Shown: piece after piece, positions 45,926 to 54,584 of the stretch
How the letters are laid out: each line of letters opens with the position of its first letter
Position numbering within the stretch: the stretch's first letter is position 1
DNA from: Nocardioides panaciterrulae
Lineage (GTDB): Bacteria > Actinomycetota > Actinomycetes > Propionibacteriales > Nocardioidaceae
Reading direction: 5' to 3'
Length of the DNA stretch: 64,000 bases
NCBI RefSeq assembly: GCF_013409645.1
Contig: NZ_JACCBG010000001.1
Span: forward strand, 744,001-808,000
The notes under the pieces: generated by a model
The model's input: the letters and a program-made list of their open reading frames with translations, nothing else
Told to the model about the DNA's origin: nothing
Database searches by the model: none
Translations under genes and position numbers: made by a program

Positions 45926-47572
45926 GGCGGGGAGGTCCTCCGCGTCGACGATCCGGTAGGCGTAGCCCTGCTCGGCGAGGAAGCGCTGCCGGTTCTGGGC
46001 GAAGTCGGCGTCCACGGTGTCGCGGGAGACGATCGTGTAGAAGTGCGCGGTCTTGCCCTCGGACTTGGGCCGCAGCAGCCGGCCCAGCCGCTGGGCCTCC
46101 TCCTGGCGGGAGCCGAACGAGCCGGACACCTGGATCGCCACCTCGGCCGAGGGCAGGTCGATGGAGAAGTTCGCGACCTTCGAGACCACCAGCAGGCCGA
46201 CCTCGCCGGACCGGAACGCCTCGAAGAGCCGTTGCCGCTCCTTGACCGACGTCTCGCCCTTGATCACGGGAGCATCGAGGGCCGCGGCGATCTCGTCGAG
46301 CTGGTCGATGTACTGCCCGATCACCAGCGTCGGCTGGCCCGGGTGCGCGGCGACGAGGTCGCGGACCACGTCGATCTTGTGGTGGGTGCACGACGCCAGC
46401 CGGTAGCGCTCGTCGGCCTCCGCGGTCGCGTAGACCAGCCGCTCGGCGGTCGGCAGCGTCACCCGCACCTCGACGCAGTCCGCCGGCGCGATCCAGCCCT
46501 GGGCCTCGATGTCCTTCCAGGGCGCGTCGTACCGCTTCGGCCCGATCAGCGAGAAGACGTCGCCCTCGCGGCCGTCCTCGCGCACCAGCGTGGCGGTCAG
46601 CCCGATCCGTCGCCGGGCCTGCAGGTTCGCGGTCATCCGGAAGATCGGCGCCGGCAGCAGGTGCACCTCGTCGTAGACGATCAGGCCCCAGTCCCGGGCG
46701 TCGAGCAGCTCCAGGTGCGGGTAGACGCCCTTCCGGCGGGTGGTCAGGACCTGGTACGTCGCGATCGTGACCGGCCGGACCTCCTTGACCGAGCCGGAGT
46801 ACTCGCCGATCTCGTCCTCGGTCAGCGAGGTACGCCGGACCAGCTCGTCCTTCCACTGGCGGGCCGAGACCGTGTTGGTGACCAGGATCAGCGTGGTCGC
46901 CTGCGCGTGCGCCATCGCGGCCGCGCCGACCAGGGTCTTGCCGGCGCCGCAGGGGAGCACCACCACGCCGGACCCGCCGTGCCAGAACGACTCGGCGGCG
47001 TCGCGCTGGTAGTCGCGCAGCTGCCAGTCCTCCTCGGCCAGCGAGATCGGGTGCGCCTCGCCGTCGACGTAGCCGGCGAAGTCCTCCGCCGGCCAGCCGA
47101 GCTTGAGCAGCGCCTGCTTGAGGTTGCCGCGCTCGGAGGCATGCACCACCACGGTGTCCCCGTCGGCGCCGTCGACGCGCGCGCCGAGCATGCCCGCGAT
47201 CTTCTTGGCGCGCAGCACCTCCTCGAGCACCGGGCGGTCGTTGGAGACCAGCACCAGGCCGTGGGTGGGGTGCTTCTCCAGCCGCAGCCGCCCGTAGCGG
47301 GCCATGGTCTCGGCGACGTCGACGAGCAGCGCGTGCGGCACCGCGTAGCGGCTGTACTCCAGCAGCGTGTCGACGACCTGCTCGGCGTCGTGCCCGGCGG
47401 CCCGGGCGTTCCACAGCCCCAACGGGGTCAGCCGGTAGGTGTGGATGTGCTCCGGCGACCGCTCGAGCTCGGCGAACGGCGCGATCGCCTTGCGGCAGTC
47501 GGCGGCGCGCTCGTGGTCGATCTCCAGCAGCAGGGTCTTGTCGGACTGGACGATCAGGGGCCCGTCGTTCAA
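45923..47572 (-). CDS. XPB-type 3'-5' DNA helicase
   Basis: The protein has 549 residues and a TTG start inside the stop of the CGNR gene (TTGA). An N-terminal XPB damage-recognition-like region precedes a superfamily II core: VVVLPCGAGKTLVGAAAMAHAQ (motif I), IVYDEVHLLPAP (DEVH box), GLTATLVREDG (motif III) and QRLGRLLRPKSEG (motif VI). Bacterial XPB proteins, such as mycobacterial ErcC3, unwind DNA, probably in repair. In mycobacteria this gene sits beside the homologue of the helicase-C protein found here at 48153-50444. Confidence 0.93.
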   Translation of the reverse strand: MNDGPLIVQSDKTLLLEIDHERAADCRKAIAPFAELERSPEHIHTYRLTPLGLWNARAAGHDAEQVVDTLLEYSRYAVPHALLVDVAETMARYGRLRLEKHPTHGLVLVSNDRPVLEEVLRAKKIAGMLGARVDGADGDTVVVHASERGNLKQALLKLGWPAEDFAGYVDGEAHPISLAEEDWQLRDYQRDAAESFWHGGSGVVVLPCGAGKTLVGAAAMAHAQATTLILVTNTVSARQWKDELVRRTSLTEDEIGEYSGSVKEVRPVTIATYQVLTTRRKGVYPHLELLDARDWGLIVYDEVHLLPAPIFRMTANLQARRRIGLTATLVREDGREGDVFSLIGPKRYDAPWKDIEAQGWIAPADCVEVRVTLPTAERLVYATAEADERYRLASCTHHKIDVVRDLVAAHPGQPTLVIGQYIDQLDEIAAALDAPVIKGETSVKERQRLFEAFRSGEVGLLVVSKVANFSIDLPSAEVAIQVSGSFGSRQEEAQRLGRLLRPKSEGKTAHFYTIVSRDTVDADFAQNRQRFLAEQGYAYRIVDAEDLPA

Positions 47573-48105
47573 GCCGGGACCACCTTGTCGACGGCCTTCT
47601 GCCGGGCGCGGTAGGCCGCGACGTTGGCGCGCGAGGAGCACCGGTCCGAGCAGTAGCGGCGCGACTGGTTCGGCGAGGTGTCCACGAAGACGTGGGTGCA
47701 CGGGGACGCCGAGCACACCCCCAGCCGGGTCGGGCCGAGGTCGCAGACCAGCGTGGCCAGCCCGAGCAGGGACTCCCCGACCAACAGCTCCGCGACGCTC
47801 GCGGACTTGGTGGCGACGTGCAGGTGCAGCTCCTGGTGGTCGTGGTGGGCGATCCGCGGGGTGATCGGGTGCCGGACCATCAGCTCGTTCAGGCCGTCGA
47901 CGACGCCCTGGACATCGCCCTGCTGGCCGGCCTCGAAGACCGGGCGCAGCTCGCGCTGGAACTTGCGCAGCAACATGCAGTCGCGGTCGCTGCACTGCTC
48001 GTGCAGCCACTCCCGCCCGGCGAGGTGGTCCACAAGCGCCTCGACGTCGGGGATCTCCGCGTTGAGCAGGGCGGCCGATTGTTCGGCGTACCTCAGGAAG
48101 TCCAC
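47569..48105 (-). CDS. CGNR zinc-finger protein
   Basis: The protein has 178 residues with a GTG start. The N-terminal region matches the ABATE-like fold (CSDRDCMLLRKFQRELRPVFEAGQQGD). The C-terminal zinc finger has CSASPCTHVFVDTSPNQSRRYCSDRCSSRANVAAYRAR, the CGNR pattern of a putative stress-responsive DNA-binding module. It is translationally coupled to XPB. TAGACT six bases before its start suggests that one leaderless promoter drives both. Confidence 0.88.
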   Translation of the reverse strand: MDFLRYAEQSAALLNAEIPDVEALVDHLAGREWLHEQCSDRDCMLLRKFQRELRPVFEAGQQGDVQGVVDGLNELMVRHPITPRIAHHDHQELHLHVATKSASVAELLVGESLLGLATLVCDLGPTRLGVCSASPCTHVFVDTSPNQSRRYCSDRCSSRANVAAYRARQKAVDKVVPA

Positions 48106-48111
48106 CCGTCG

Positions 48112-48117
48112 AGTCTA
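48112..48117 (-). promoter_or_regulatory. -10 element for leaderless CGNR-XPB transcript
   Basis: TAGACT on the minus strand, six bases before the GTG at 48105. Confidence 0.55.
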
Positions 48118-48152
48118 CGGACGGCCCCGATGTGCGGCCCGGTGCGCCGGTC

Positions 48153-50444
48153 TCAGCGGGCGTCGAGGGGGCGTACGGCGGTGATCCGGTGCACCGCGAA
48201 GGTCCGCTCGTCGTCGCTGCGCTGGTCGTGGGCGGTGAGCCAGCCGCCCTCGACCCGGATCGGCTCGACCACCCGGTCCGAGCGGGTGCCGTGGTTGTCG
48301 ACGTAGGAGATGACCACGGTGGTGCCGGTCTCGACCGCCTCGCGCAGCGCGGTGAGCGAGCCGCTGGGGGTGAGCGCGGCCGCCGGCGCGGCCGGCGTCG
48401 AGGCGGGGGCGGCGGCCCGGTCGCCGGCGCGCACCGCTCCCACGACCTGGGCGACCTGGGCGCTCTGGTGCGCCGCGCGCACGGCGGGGCCGCGCCGGTC
48501 CCGCGGGGTGCGGGCCCGCAGCGCGTCGGGCCGGGCCACCCGGACCGTGCCGTCGGCCGCCTCCACCACCGGGGCCGCCCCGAGCTCGCGGAGCCGGGGG
48601 AGCAGCACGTCGATCGGGGTGTCGGTGATGACCACGGTGGGGGCGATCCGTCGCAGACCGAGCGAGGCGGCCTGTGGATGGTGCACCAGCTCGGTCAGCG
48701 CCGCCTCGTCGTCGGCCCGCAGGAACGCCTCGGCGTAGCCGACCCGCACGGTCCCGAAGGTCCGCGCGGTGTCGTCGACGAGATAGGTCAGCGGCTGGGG
48801 GAGCGGGGTGCGCGAGACCGAGCCGAGGAAGTCGTGGATCTCCGCGGCCGACCACCCGGAGTCGAGCGCCCGGCGCACCGAGCCCGGCGTGAACCGGTAG
48901 ACGGTCGCGCCGCCGCGCGACTCCACGTCGGCCAGCAGCTGGAGGCTGCGGGCCAGGGCGGTCTCCAGCGGGCCGGGCGCCACCGCGGTCAGGTCGGCCT
49001 GCACCAGCACGTGGTCGACCGGCGCGGGCAGCAGGTCGGCGAGCCCGGCCACGGCCGCGGCCGCGTCCCCGGCCAGCAGCGGGCGTGCGTAGGACGCCAG
49101 CCCGCCCAGCCCGGTGAGCCCGAGGACGGCCGACTCGCTGACCGTCCAGGCGACCTGGTCGGCCCGGGTGCGCGGCCGGCGGGGGCGCAACCAGGTGAGG
49201 TGGGCGACCAGCGAGGGCACCCCGGTGCCGGTGGCCAGCACCTGCCCGGGCGGCAGGCCGGCCAACGCGTCGAGCGTCATCCGCCGGGTCTCGACCTGGG
49301 TGCTGGCGGCCAGCTCCGGGGCGAGCGCGTTCCACGCCTTGCCCTTGGTGTCGCGGGCCCCCACCAGCCCCGGCAGCCGCGGGCTCTCCAGCCAGGCGGA
49401 CACGACCGCGAGCCAGCGCTCGGCGACCGGACGGTCCACCCACTGGTCGAACGCGTCGGTCGGCAGCCAGGCGGGGTTGCCGTCGGCGTCCTGGCCGGTG
49501 GCCAGCAGGCCGGCGGCGTGGGCCACCTCCACCACCAGCGCCGCGGTCGGCTCGTCGACGTGCATGGTGGCGGCGGCGGCCTTCAGGTCGCGGACGCCGA
49601 GGCCGCCGGTGCGCAGCGCGCCGGGCGGCCGGGTGCCCCACTGGTCCAGCAGCAGCTCGAGGCGGCGGACCGCCTCGAAGGCGGCGCCCGCCGCGGCCCG
49701 GTCGACGAGGGCCTCGGCGCGCGAGGAGGCCGCCAGCGCGGGCAGGTCGTCGACGGGCTCCCGGGTGGTGCGACCGCCGCGCAGCGCCAGGCCGACCTCG
49801 CCGGGCAGCACCACGACCCCGCCGCCGCGGGGCACCAGCAGCCGCCGCGCCAGCAGCTCCTCGGCCGGGGTGGCGGCCTCCTCGGGGAGCACCGTGTGCC
49901 GGGCGGTGCCGGTGGTCGCCTCGCCGCCGTTGTCGGCGACGTGCTCGAGCAGCGTCCGGGCCGGCTCGGACAGCTCGGCCAGCCGGCGCTCGACCTCGGC
50001 CGGCGGTGGCGGCTCCGCGGAGACCGGCCGCAGACCGCTGTGGCCGTGCCCGGCCCCGCCGGTGAGGCCGTCGGCGACGCCGGAGAGCGCCCGCAGGCCC
50101 TGGTCGGACTCCCAGACCAGGGCGAGGTCCACCAACCGGTCCAGCGCGGCCTCGACCGCGGCGGGGGCGGCGCGCACGCTCGCCACCAGTCGCTCCCGGC
50201 TGGTTTGGCCGAGCACCACGAGGGCATCCAGTGTGCAGAGCTCGAGCCGGTTGAGGTGGTCGAGCGCACGCAGCAGCGAGGCTCGGGTGGCGACGCGGGA
50301 CGCCAGCTGGCTGAAGTCGTGAGGGGCAGGAGTGGCGAGATCGGGGCGCGCGACCAGCAACCGGGACAGCCGGTCGTCCGGCCAGCTGCGCAGCTGGTCG
50401 GCGACCGTGCGGAACCCGGGTGGCCGGGCGGGTGATCGGGACAT
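48153..50444 (-). CDS. Helicase-C-domain/WYL protein associated with XPB
   Basis: The protein has 763 residues; the ATG follows TAGCGT and GGGAGGG. It has a winged-helix-rich N-terminal half (for example LDHLNRLELCTLDALVVLG), a helicase C-terminal-like module (Helicase_C_3 type; PVDHVLVQADLTAVAPGPLETAL, then SVSRTPLPQPLTYLVDDTARTFG). A C-terminal WYL-like segment (VVISYVDNHGTRSDRVVEPIRVEGGWLTAHDQ) may sense nucleic acid or nucleotides. No ATPase motifs are visible. The mycobacterial counterpart neighbours XPB too, suggesting a partner role in DNA repair. Confidence 0.8.
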   Translation of the reverse strand: MSRSPARPPGFRTVADQLRSWPDDRLSRLLVARPDLATPAPHDFSQLASRVATRASLLRALDHLNRLELCTLDALVVLGQTSRERLVASVRAAPAAVEAALDRLVDLALVWESDQGLRALSGVADGLTGGAGHGHSGLRPVSAEPPPPAEVERRLAELSEPARTLLEHVADNGGEATTGTARHTVLPEEAATPAEELLARRLLVPRGGGVVVLPGEVGLALRGGRTTREPVDDLPALAASSRAEALVDRAAAGAAFEAVRRLELLLDQWGTRPPGALRTGGLGVRDLKAAAATMHVDEPTAALVVEVAHAAGLLATGQDADGNPAWLPTDAFDQWVDRPVAERWLAVVSAWLESPRLPGLVGARDTKGKAWNALAPELAASTQVETRRMTLDALAGLPPGQVLATGTGVPSLVAHLTWLRPRRPRTRADQVAWTVSESAVLGLTGLGGLASYARPLLAGDAAAAVAGLADLLPAPVDHVLVQADLTAVAPGPLETALARSLQLLADVESRGGATVYRFTPGSVRRALDSGWSAAEIHDFLGSVSRTPLPQPLTYLVDDTARTFGTVRVGYAEAFLRADDEAALTELVHHPQAASLGLRRIAPTVVITDTPIDVLLPRLRELGAAPVVEAADGTVRVARPDALRARTPRDRRGPAVRAAHQSAQVAQVVGAVRAGDRAAAPASTPAAPAAALTPSGSLTALREAVETGTTVVISYVDNHGTRSDRVVEPIRVEGGWLTAHDQRSDDERTFAVHRITAVRPLDAR

Positions 50445-50522
50445 CCCTCCCACGCTATCGGCTCGGCGTCGCGCGCACGGCCGCGCGCGACGCCGTACGC
50501 TCCTGCCCACCCGGGAGGTGGG

Positions 50523-51356
50523 ATGACAGAGCAGATGCGCGGGGTGGAGCTCCATCACGGTGCGGCCACCGACGTGGGGCGGGTGCGCGAGGTCAACGAG
50601 GACGCCTACCTCGCCGCGCCGCCGGTGTTCGTGGTGGCCGACGGCATGGGCGGCCACGACGGCGGCGACGTCGCCTCGACGATCGTGGTCGAGGAGTTCG
50701 CCCGCCTCGCCGAGGAGGGCTACGACCCGAGTCGGGGCGCCGATGCGGTCGCCGCGACGCTGCGGGAGTGCCAGGACCGGATCGAGCGGTTCGGCGCCGA
50801 GCAGCGGGCCCGCGGCGCGCACGGCTTCCACGCCGGTACGACGGCGGTGGCGGCGCTGCTGGTCGAGGACGACGGGGTGCCGAAGTGGCTGCTGGCCAAC
50901 CTCGGCGACTCCCGCGCCTACCGCTTCCACGACGGGGCCCTGGAGCAGGTCAGCGTCGACCACAGCGTGGTCCAGGAGCTGGTCGACGCCGGCGTGATCA
51001 CCCCCGAGGACGCCGCCGTGCACCCCGAGCGGCACGTGGTGACCCGCGCGCTGGGGGGTGGCGACCGGGTGGAGGCCGACTACTTCCTGCTGCCGCTGCC
51101 GTCGGTGGAGCGGCTGCTGCTGTGCTCGGACGGGGTGAGCGGCATGATCGACGACGCCGAGATCGGCGCCATCCTCGGCGGGACGGCGGACCCGCGCGAC
51201 GCCGCCGACGAGGTGGTCGCGGCGGCGCTGCGCGCGGGGGGCCGGGACAACGCGACCGCCCTCGTCGTCGATGTGGTGGGATGGACGAACGAGCACTCCT
51301 ACGACTCCGAGCGCCAGCGGGTGAGTCTCGAACAGAAGCTGGGGGCCTTGCCGTGA
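50523..51356 (+). CDS. PP2C-family serine/threonine protein phosphatase
   Basis: The protein has 277 residues; ribosome site GGGAGGTGGG. Metal-binding aspartates appear in VREVNEDAYLA, VFVVADGMGGHDGGDVAS, LLLCSDGVSGM and GGRDNATALVV. It is soluble, with no transmembrane helix, so it differs from PstP of the cell-division cluster. It is translationally coupled to the FHA protein next door and likely dephosphorylates Ser/Thr proteins recognised by FHA domains. Confidence 0.93.
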   Translation: MTEQMRGVELHHGAATDVGRVREVNEDAYLAAPPVFVVADGMGGHDGGDVASTIVVEEFARLAEEGYDPSRGADAVAATLRECQDRIERFGAEQRARGAHGFHAGTTAVAALLVEDDGVPKWLLANLGDSRAYRFHDGALEQVSVDHSVVQELVDAGVITPEDAAVHPERHVVTRALGGGDRVEADYFLLPLPSVERLLLCSDGVSGMIDDAEIGAILGGTADPRDAADEVVAAALRAGGRDNATALVVDVVGWTNEHSYDSERQRVSLEQKLGALP

Positions 51357-52678
51357 GCGAGCACGACCCGACCACCTGGTCCTACCGCCCCGGCGACTGG
51401 ATCGCGATCGTCGGCGAGCACGCCATCGTGGTCCTGCCGCCCACCGAGAAGCACCGGGCGGGCGCCCTGTGGGAGATGGTGGACGCGGGGGCCGGCTTCG
51501 ACGAGGCGCTGGACGCGCTGATCTCCTCGGGGCTGCGGCAGCTGCCCGGCTTCGTCCTGGTCAGCGAGGCCGACGACGTCACCCGGGTGGTCGTGCGCGG
51601 CGCCGGGCGGGCGATCTTCACCGCCGGCGGGCAGGTCGTCGAGCTGGACGGCTCGCAGGCCAGCACCTGGATCGAGCGCACCCTCGCCGAGGTCAGCAGC
51701 GTGCGGATCGAGGTCGCCGAGCCCCGCTCGGCGACGGTGCTGAGCACCGCCGCCGGCCTGGCCCGGGTCGCCCTGATCGAGCGGCCGCCGGTCGAGCAGC
51801 ACGTCGGGGAGCGGGGCGAGGAGCCGGTCGAGCAGCCGGTGGAGGAGTGGGGCGAGCAGCCGCTGGGCGGCGCCGCCCCGGTGTCGTCGTACGCCGCGGC
51901 CGCCCCCGAGCCCGAGCCCGAGCCCGAGCCGGAGCCGGCCATCGGTGTCGTCGAGGAGGCGCCCGTCCAGCCGCTCGAGCCGTCCTGGACGAACGCGGCG
52001 GACGAGGAGCCCACCCAGGCGGTGCCGTTCCTCTCCGAGGTCTTCGGCGACCGGGACGAGCCGCGCGCCGCCGAGCCCTCGCCGGTCATGCCGCCGCCCG
52101 CCCCCGGCGCCCCGCCGTACGGCGCCCCGATCCCGCCGCCGCCCCCGCCGCCACCCCCGGTGCGGCCGGGCGCCCACGCCGCCACCCCGGCCGGCCCGGA
52201 CACCGACGGCGACGAGACGGGGGACCACGACGGTCACACCCGCACCGGTGGCTGGGACCCGGCCCAGTTCGACCGCCCCGAGCCCTGGCTCGCCGGCCAG
52301 CCGCCGGCGCCCAGCGTGACCGCGCGGCCCGTCGCCCGGTTGCATCTCTCCCACGGTGAGCGCGTGGACGTCGACCGGGCCGTGCTGGTCGGCCGCGCCC
52401 CCGAGGCCCGCCGCTTCAGCTCGACCGACCAGCCGCGGCTGGTCACCGTGCCGAGCCCTCAGCAGGAGATCTCCTCGACCCACCTGGAGATCCGGCCCGG
52501 CTCGGGTGCCGACCATGGTTCGGCGGTCGTGACCGACCTCGGCTCGACCAACGGCACCGTGCTGGTCCAGCCCGGGCTGCCGCCGGAGGACCTCCAGCCC
52601 GGCATCGCGGTCCAGCTGATCCCCGGCGCGGTGCTCGACCTCGGCGACGGGGTGACCATCCGCGTCACCAACCCCTGA
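51353..52678 (+). CDS. FHA-domain protein
   Basis: The protein has 441 residues; GTG overlaps the PP2C stop. The N-terminal 130 residues form an unrecognised folded domain (TWSYRPGDWIAIVGEHAIVVLPP onward). A long Pro/Glu linker follows, including a run of EP repeats and a Pro stretch. A C-terminal FHA domain (about 335-430) has VLVGRAPEARRF, QEISSTHLEI and VVTDLGSTNGTVL, the phosphothreonine-binding loops. It should read phosphorylation set by kinases outside this window and erased by the PP2C enzyme. Confidence 0.88.
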   Translation: MSEHDPTTWSYRPGDWIAIVGEHAIVVLPPTEKHRAGALWEMVDAGAGFDEALDALISSGLRQLPGFVLVSEADDVTRVVVRGAGRAIFTAGGQVVELDGSQASTWIERTLAEVSSVRIEVAEPRSATVLSTAAGLARVALIERPPVEQHVGERGEEPVEQPVEEWGEQPLGGAAPVSSYAAAAPEPEPEPEPEPAIGVVEEAPVQPLEPSWTNAADEEPTQAVPFLSEVFGDRDEPRAAEPSPVMPPPAPGAPPYGAPIPPPPPPPPPVRPGAHAATPAGPDTDGDETGDHDGHTRTGGWDPAQFDRPEPWLAGQPPAPSVTARPVARLHLSHGERVDVDRAVLVGRAPEARRFSSTDQPRLVTVPSPQQEISSTHLEIRPGSGADHGSAVVTDLGSTNGTVLVQPGLPPEDLQPGIAVQLIPGAVLDLGDGVTIRVTNP

Positions 52679-52683
52679 CCCCC

Positions 52684-53931
52684 GTGGACGACGCCCCGAT
52701 GACCGCTCCCGCCGACGCCTCGACGTTCCCGCCCGCCGGGTTGGAGCGTCGTCTCTATGCGTTCACCCTGGACCGGCTGATCGCCTGGACCCTCGAGGCG
52801 GTGCTGGTGGCGACGGCCGCGCACTTCCTGGTCGGGCCGGGGCACCCCTGGGTCGTGGTCGGGCTGGTCGTCGCGGCGGTCCTGGTCGTGGGCCTGGGCT
52901 TCGCCCTGCTGCTCGGGCTGCGCGGCACCTCCCCGGGCAAGGCGGCGCTCGGCCTGCGCGTGGTCCGCCCCGGCACCGGCCTGCCGATCGGCGCCGGGCC
53001 CGCGCTGCTGCGCGGCCTGGTGCTGGGCGCCGCGACGTTGCCGACCTTCGGCCTCGGGGTGGCGACGCTGGCGTGGACCGCGGTCATGGACCGCGGGCGA
53101 CAGCGGCGCGGCTGGCACGACCACGTCGCCGACTCGGTGGTCGTCGACGTCCGTCCGGTGCCGGTCGAGCCCGAGGAGGTCGTCGAGGCGCCGCGCCAGA
53201 TCGTCAACCTCACCGCGATGCGACTGGTGCCCGCGCCGCGTGCCGAGCCGGTGTCGGCCCCGGCGCGCAGCCCCCGCCCGGCGCCGGCGCGGCTTCCGGC
53301 CGAGCCGTCGCCGCCCCAGCCGTCGGAGCCGTTGATTGCGGAGGCGCCGGTACCGGCGCAGCCGGTCCCGGAGCCGGTCACGGAGCCGGTCGGCACCTCC
53401 CCGGTGCCCGGCACGCCCCCGCCGGCCCGTCGGCGCAGCCTCGGCGCGCCGCTGGGCGCGCCGCTGGGCGCTCCGGCCGAGGCCCCCGGCGTACCCGCTG
53501 CCCCCGGCCCCACTCCGCCGGCGCCCCCGGCGCCCGCCCCGGGCCACGCGACCGTCGCGCGCTCCGCCACGGGCGGCCCCGAGGGACGCCGGCGACTGGC
53601 CCGGTGGCGGGTCTCCTTCGACTCCGGGGAGTCCTTCCTCGTCGAGGGTCTCGCGCTCGTCGGCCGCCGTCCCGAGCCGCGGCCCGGGGAGCCGGTCCGG
53701 CACCTGGTGCCGTTGCGCTCGGAGGACATGTCGCTGTCCAAGACCCACGCCCAGTTCCAGGTGGCGCCGGACGGGGTCCTGGTCGTCATGGACCGGGGCT
53801 CGACCAACGGCTCGATCCTGATCCGCCAGGGGGTCGGCCGCGAGCTCGCCGCGGGCCGACCGGCGACGCTGCTCGACGGGGACCGGATCCGGTTCGGCGA
53901 CCGCGAGATGACCGTCGCCCGCGAGGACTAG
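52684..53931 (+). CDS. RDD-family membrane protein with C-terminal FHA domain
   Basis: The protein has 415 residues with a GTG start five bases after the FHA gene stop. An RDD domain (about 18-150) opens LERRLYAFTLDRLIAWTLEAVLVATAAHFLVG and includes GTSPGKAALGLRVV, with three transmembrane helices. A Pro/Ala linker and an FHA domain (about 315-410; VGRRPEPRPGE, MSLSKTHAQF, DRGSTNGSIL) follow. This phosphopeptide-binding membrane protein completes the PP2C-FHA-RDD/FHA set, a combination often found beside type VII secretion genes in actinobacteria, none of which is in this window. Confidence 0.88.
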   Translation: MDDAPMTAPADASTFPPAGLERRLYAFTLDRLIAWTLEAVLVATAAHFLVGPGHPWVVVGLVVAAVLVVGLGFALLLGLRGTSPGKAALGLRVVRPGTGLPIGAGPALLRGLVLGAATLPTFGLGVATLAWTAVMDRGRQRRGWHDHVADSVVVDVRPVPVEPEEVVEAPRQIVNLTAMRLVPAPRAEPVSAPARSPRPAPARLPAEPSPPQPSEPLIAEAPVPAQPVPEPVTEPVGTSPVPGTPPPARRRSLGAPLGAPLGAPAEAPGVPAAPGPTPPAPPAPAPGHATVARSATGGPEGRRRLARWRVSFDSGESFLVEGLALVGRRPEPRPGEPVRHLVPLRSEDMSLSKTHAQFQVAPDGVLVVMDRGSTNGSILIRQGVGRELAAGRPATLLDGDRIRFGDREMTVARED

Positions 53932-53950
53932 CAGCCGCCCCGCGGGAGCA

Positions 53951-53966
53951 CCGCCCACGCGGGCGG
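53951..53966. terminator. Short hairpin between convergent genes
   Basis: CCGCCC and GGGCGG arms with the loop ACGC lie three bases before the Lrp stop. It may terminate both genes. Confidence 0.4.
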
Positions 53967-53968
53967 GC

Positions 53969-54475
53969 TCACGTCGAGAGCACGTCGGTGCCGCGGCGGA
54001 CGTGGAAGACCAGGCTGGTCTCCGCCTGGACCACGCCGGGCCGTCCGGTGAGGTTGTCGAGCACGAAGTCGCGCAAATGCTCGGGACTGGGGGCAGCGAC
54101 GTGCACCAGGAAGTCGTTCGCGCCGCTGATGTTGTAGGTCGCGACGACGCCGGGCAGGGCGGAGACCTCCTCGGCGAACGCGTCGACGTCGGCGCGGAGG
54201 TGGCCGGAGAACCGGACCGCGACCATCGCCTGCACGGGCAGCCCCAGCCGCGCCAGGTCGACCTCGGCCGACACCCCGGTGACGATGCCCCGCTCGCGCA
54301 GCGCCCGGACCCGCGCCAGGCAGGTGGACTCGGCGATGCCGGCGGCGCGGGCGAGCGCGGTGTTGGGCGCGCGCCCGTCGCGGAGCAGCTCGGCCACCAG
54401 GAGCCGGTCCACCTCGTCGAGGGCCGGGCGGGGCCGGGGCGGCGGCCCGGGCGGCCGGGGAGGATTCTTCGGCAT
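53969..54475 (-). CDS. Lrp/AsnC-family regulator
   Basis: The protein has 168 residues. A Pro-rich N-terminal extension precedes the helix-turn-helix (DEVDRLLVAELLRDGRAPNTALARAAGIAESTCLARVRALRERGIVTG) and the RAM effector domain (VQAMVAVRFSGH onwards). It is divergent from the PLP enzyme gene, an arrangement like mdeR-mdeA (methionine gamma-lyase regulator and enzyme) of pseudomonads, so it probably responds to a sulfur or branched-chain amino acid. TACCCT lies six bases before its ATG. Confidence 0.9.
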   Translation of the reverse strand: MPKNPPRPPGPPPRPRPALDEVDRLLVAELLRDGRAPNTALARAAGIAESTCLARVRALRERGIVTGVSAEVDLARLGLPVQAMVAVRFSGHLRADVDAFAEEVSALPGVVATYNISGANDFLVHVAAPSPEHLRDFVLDNLTGRPGVVQAETSLVFHVRRGTDVLST

Positions 54476-54481
54476 GGGGGA

Positions 54482-54487
54482 AGGGTA
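54482..54487 (-). promoter_or_regulatory. -10 element for leaderless lrp transcript
   Basis: TACCCT on the minus strand, six bases before the ATG at 54475. Confidence 0.55.
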
Positions 54488-54584
54488 CGCCGCCGCCACC
54501 GCAGGAAATGCGCCAGAAGCAGCCATCTCGACGGGATCTTCGGGACGATTGCCCTCCCGGCGTGGAAAGTCCAGTCTGGTCGGC

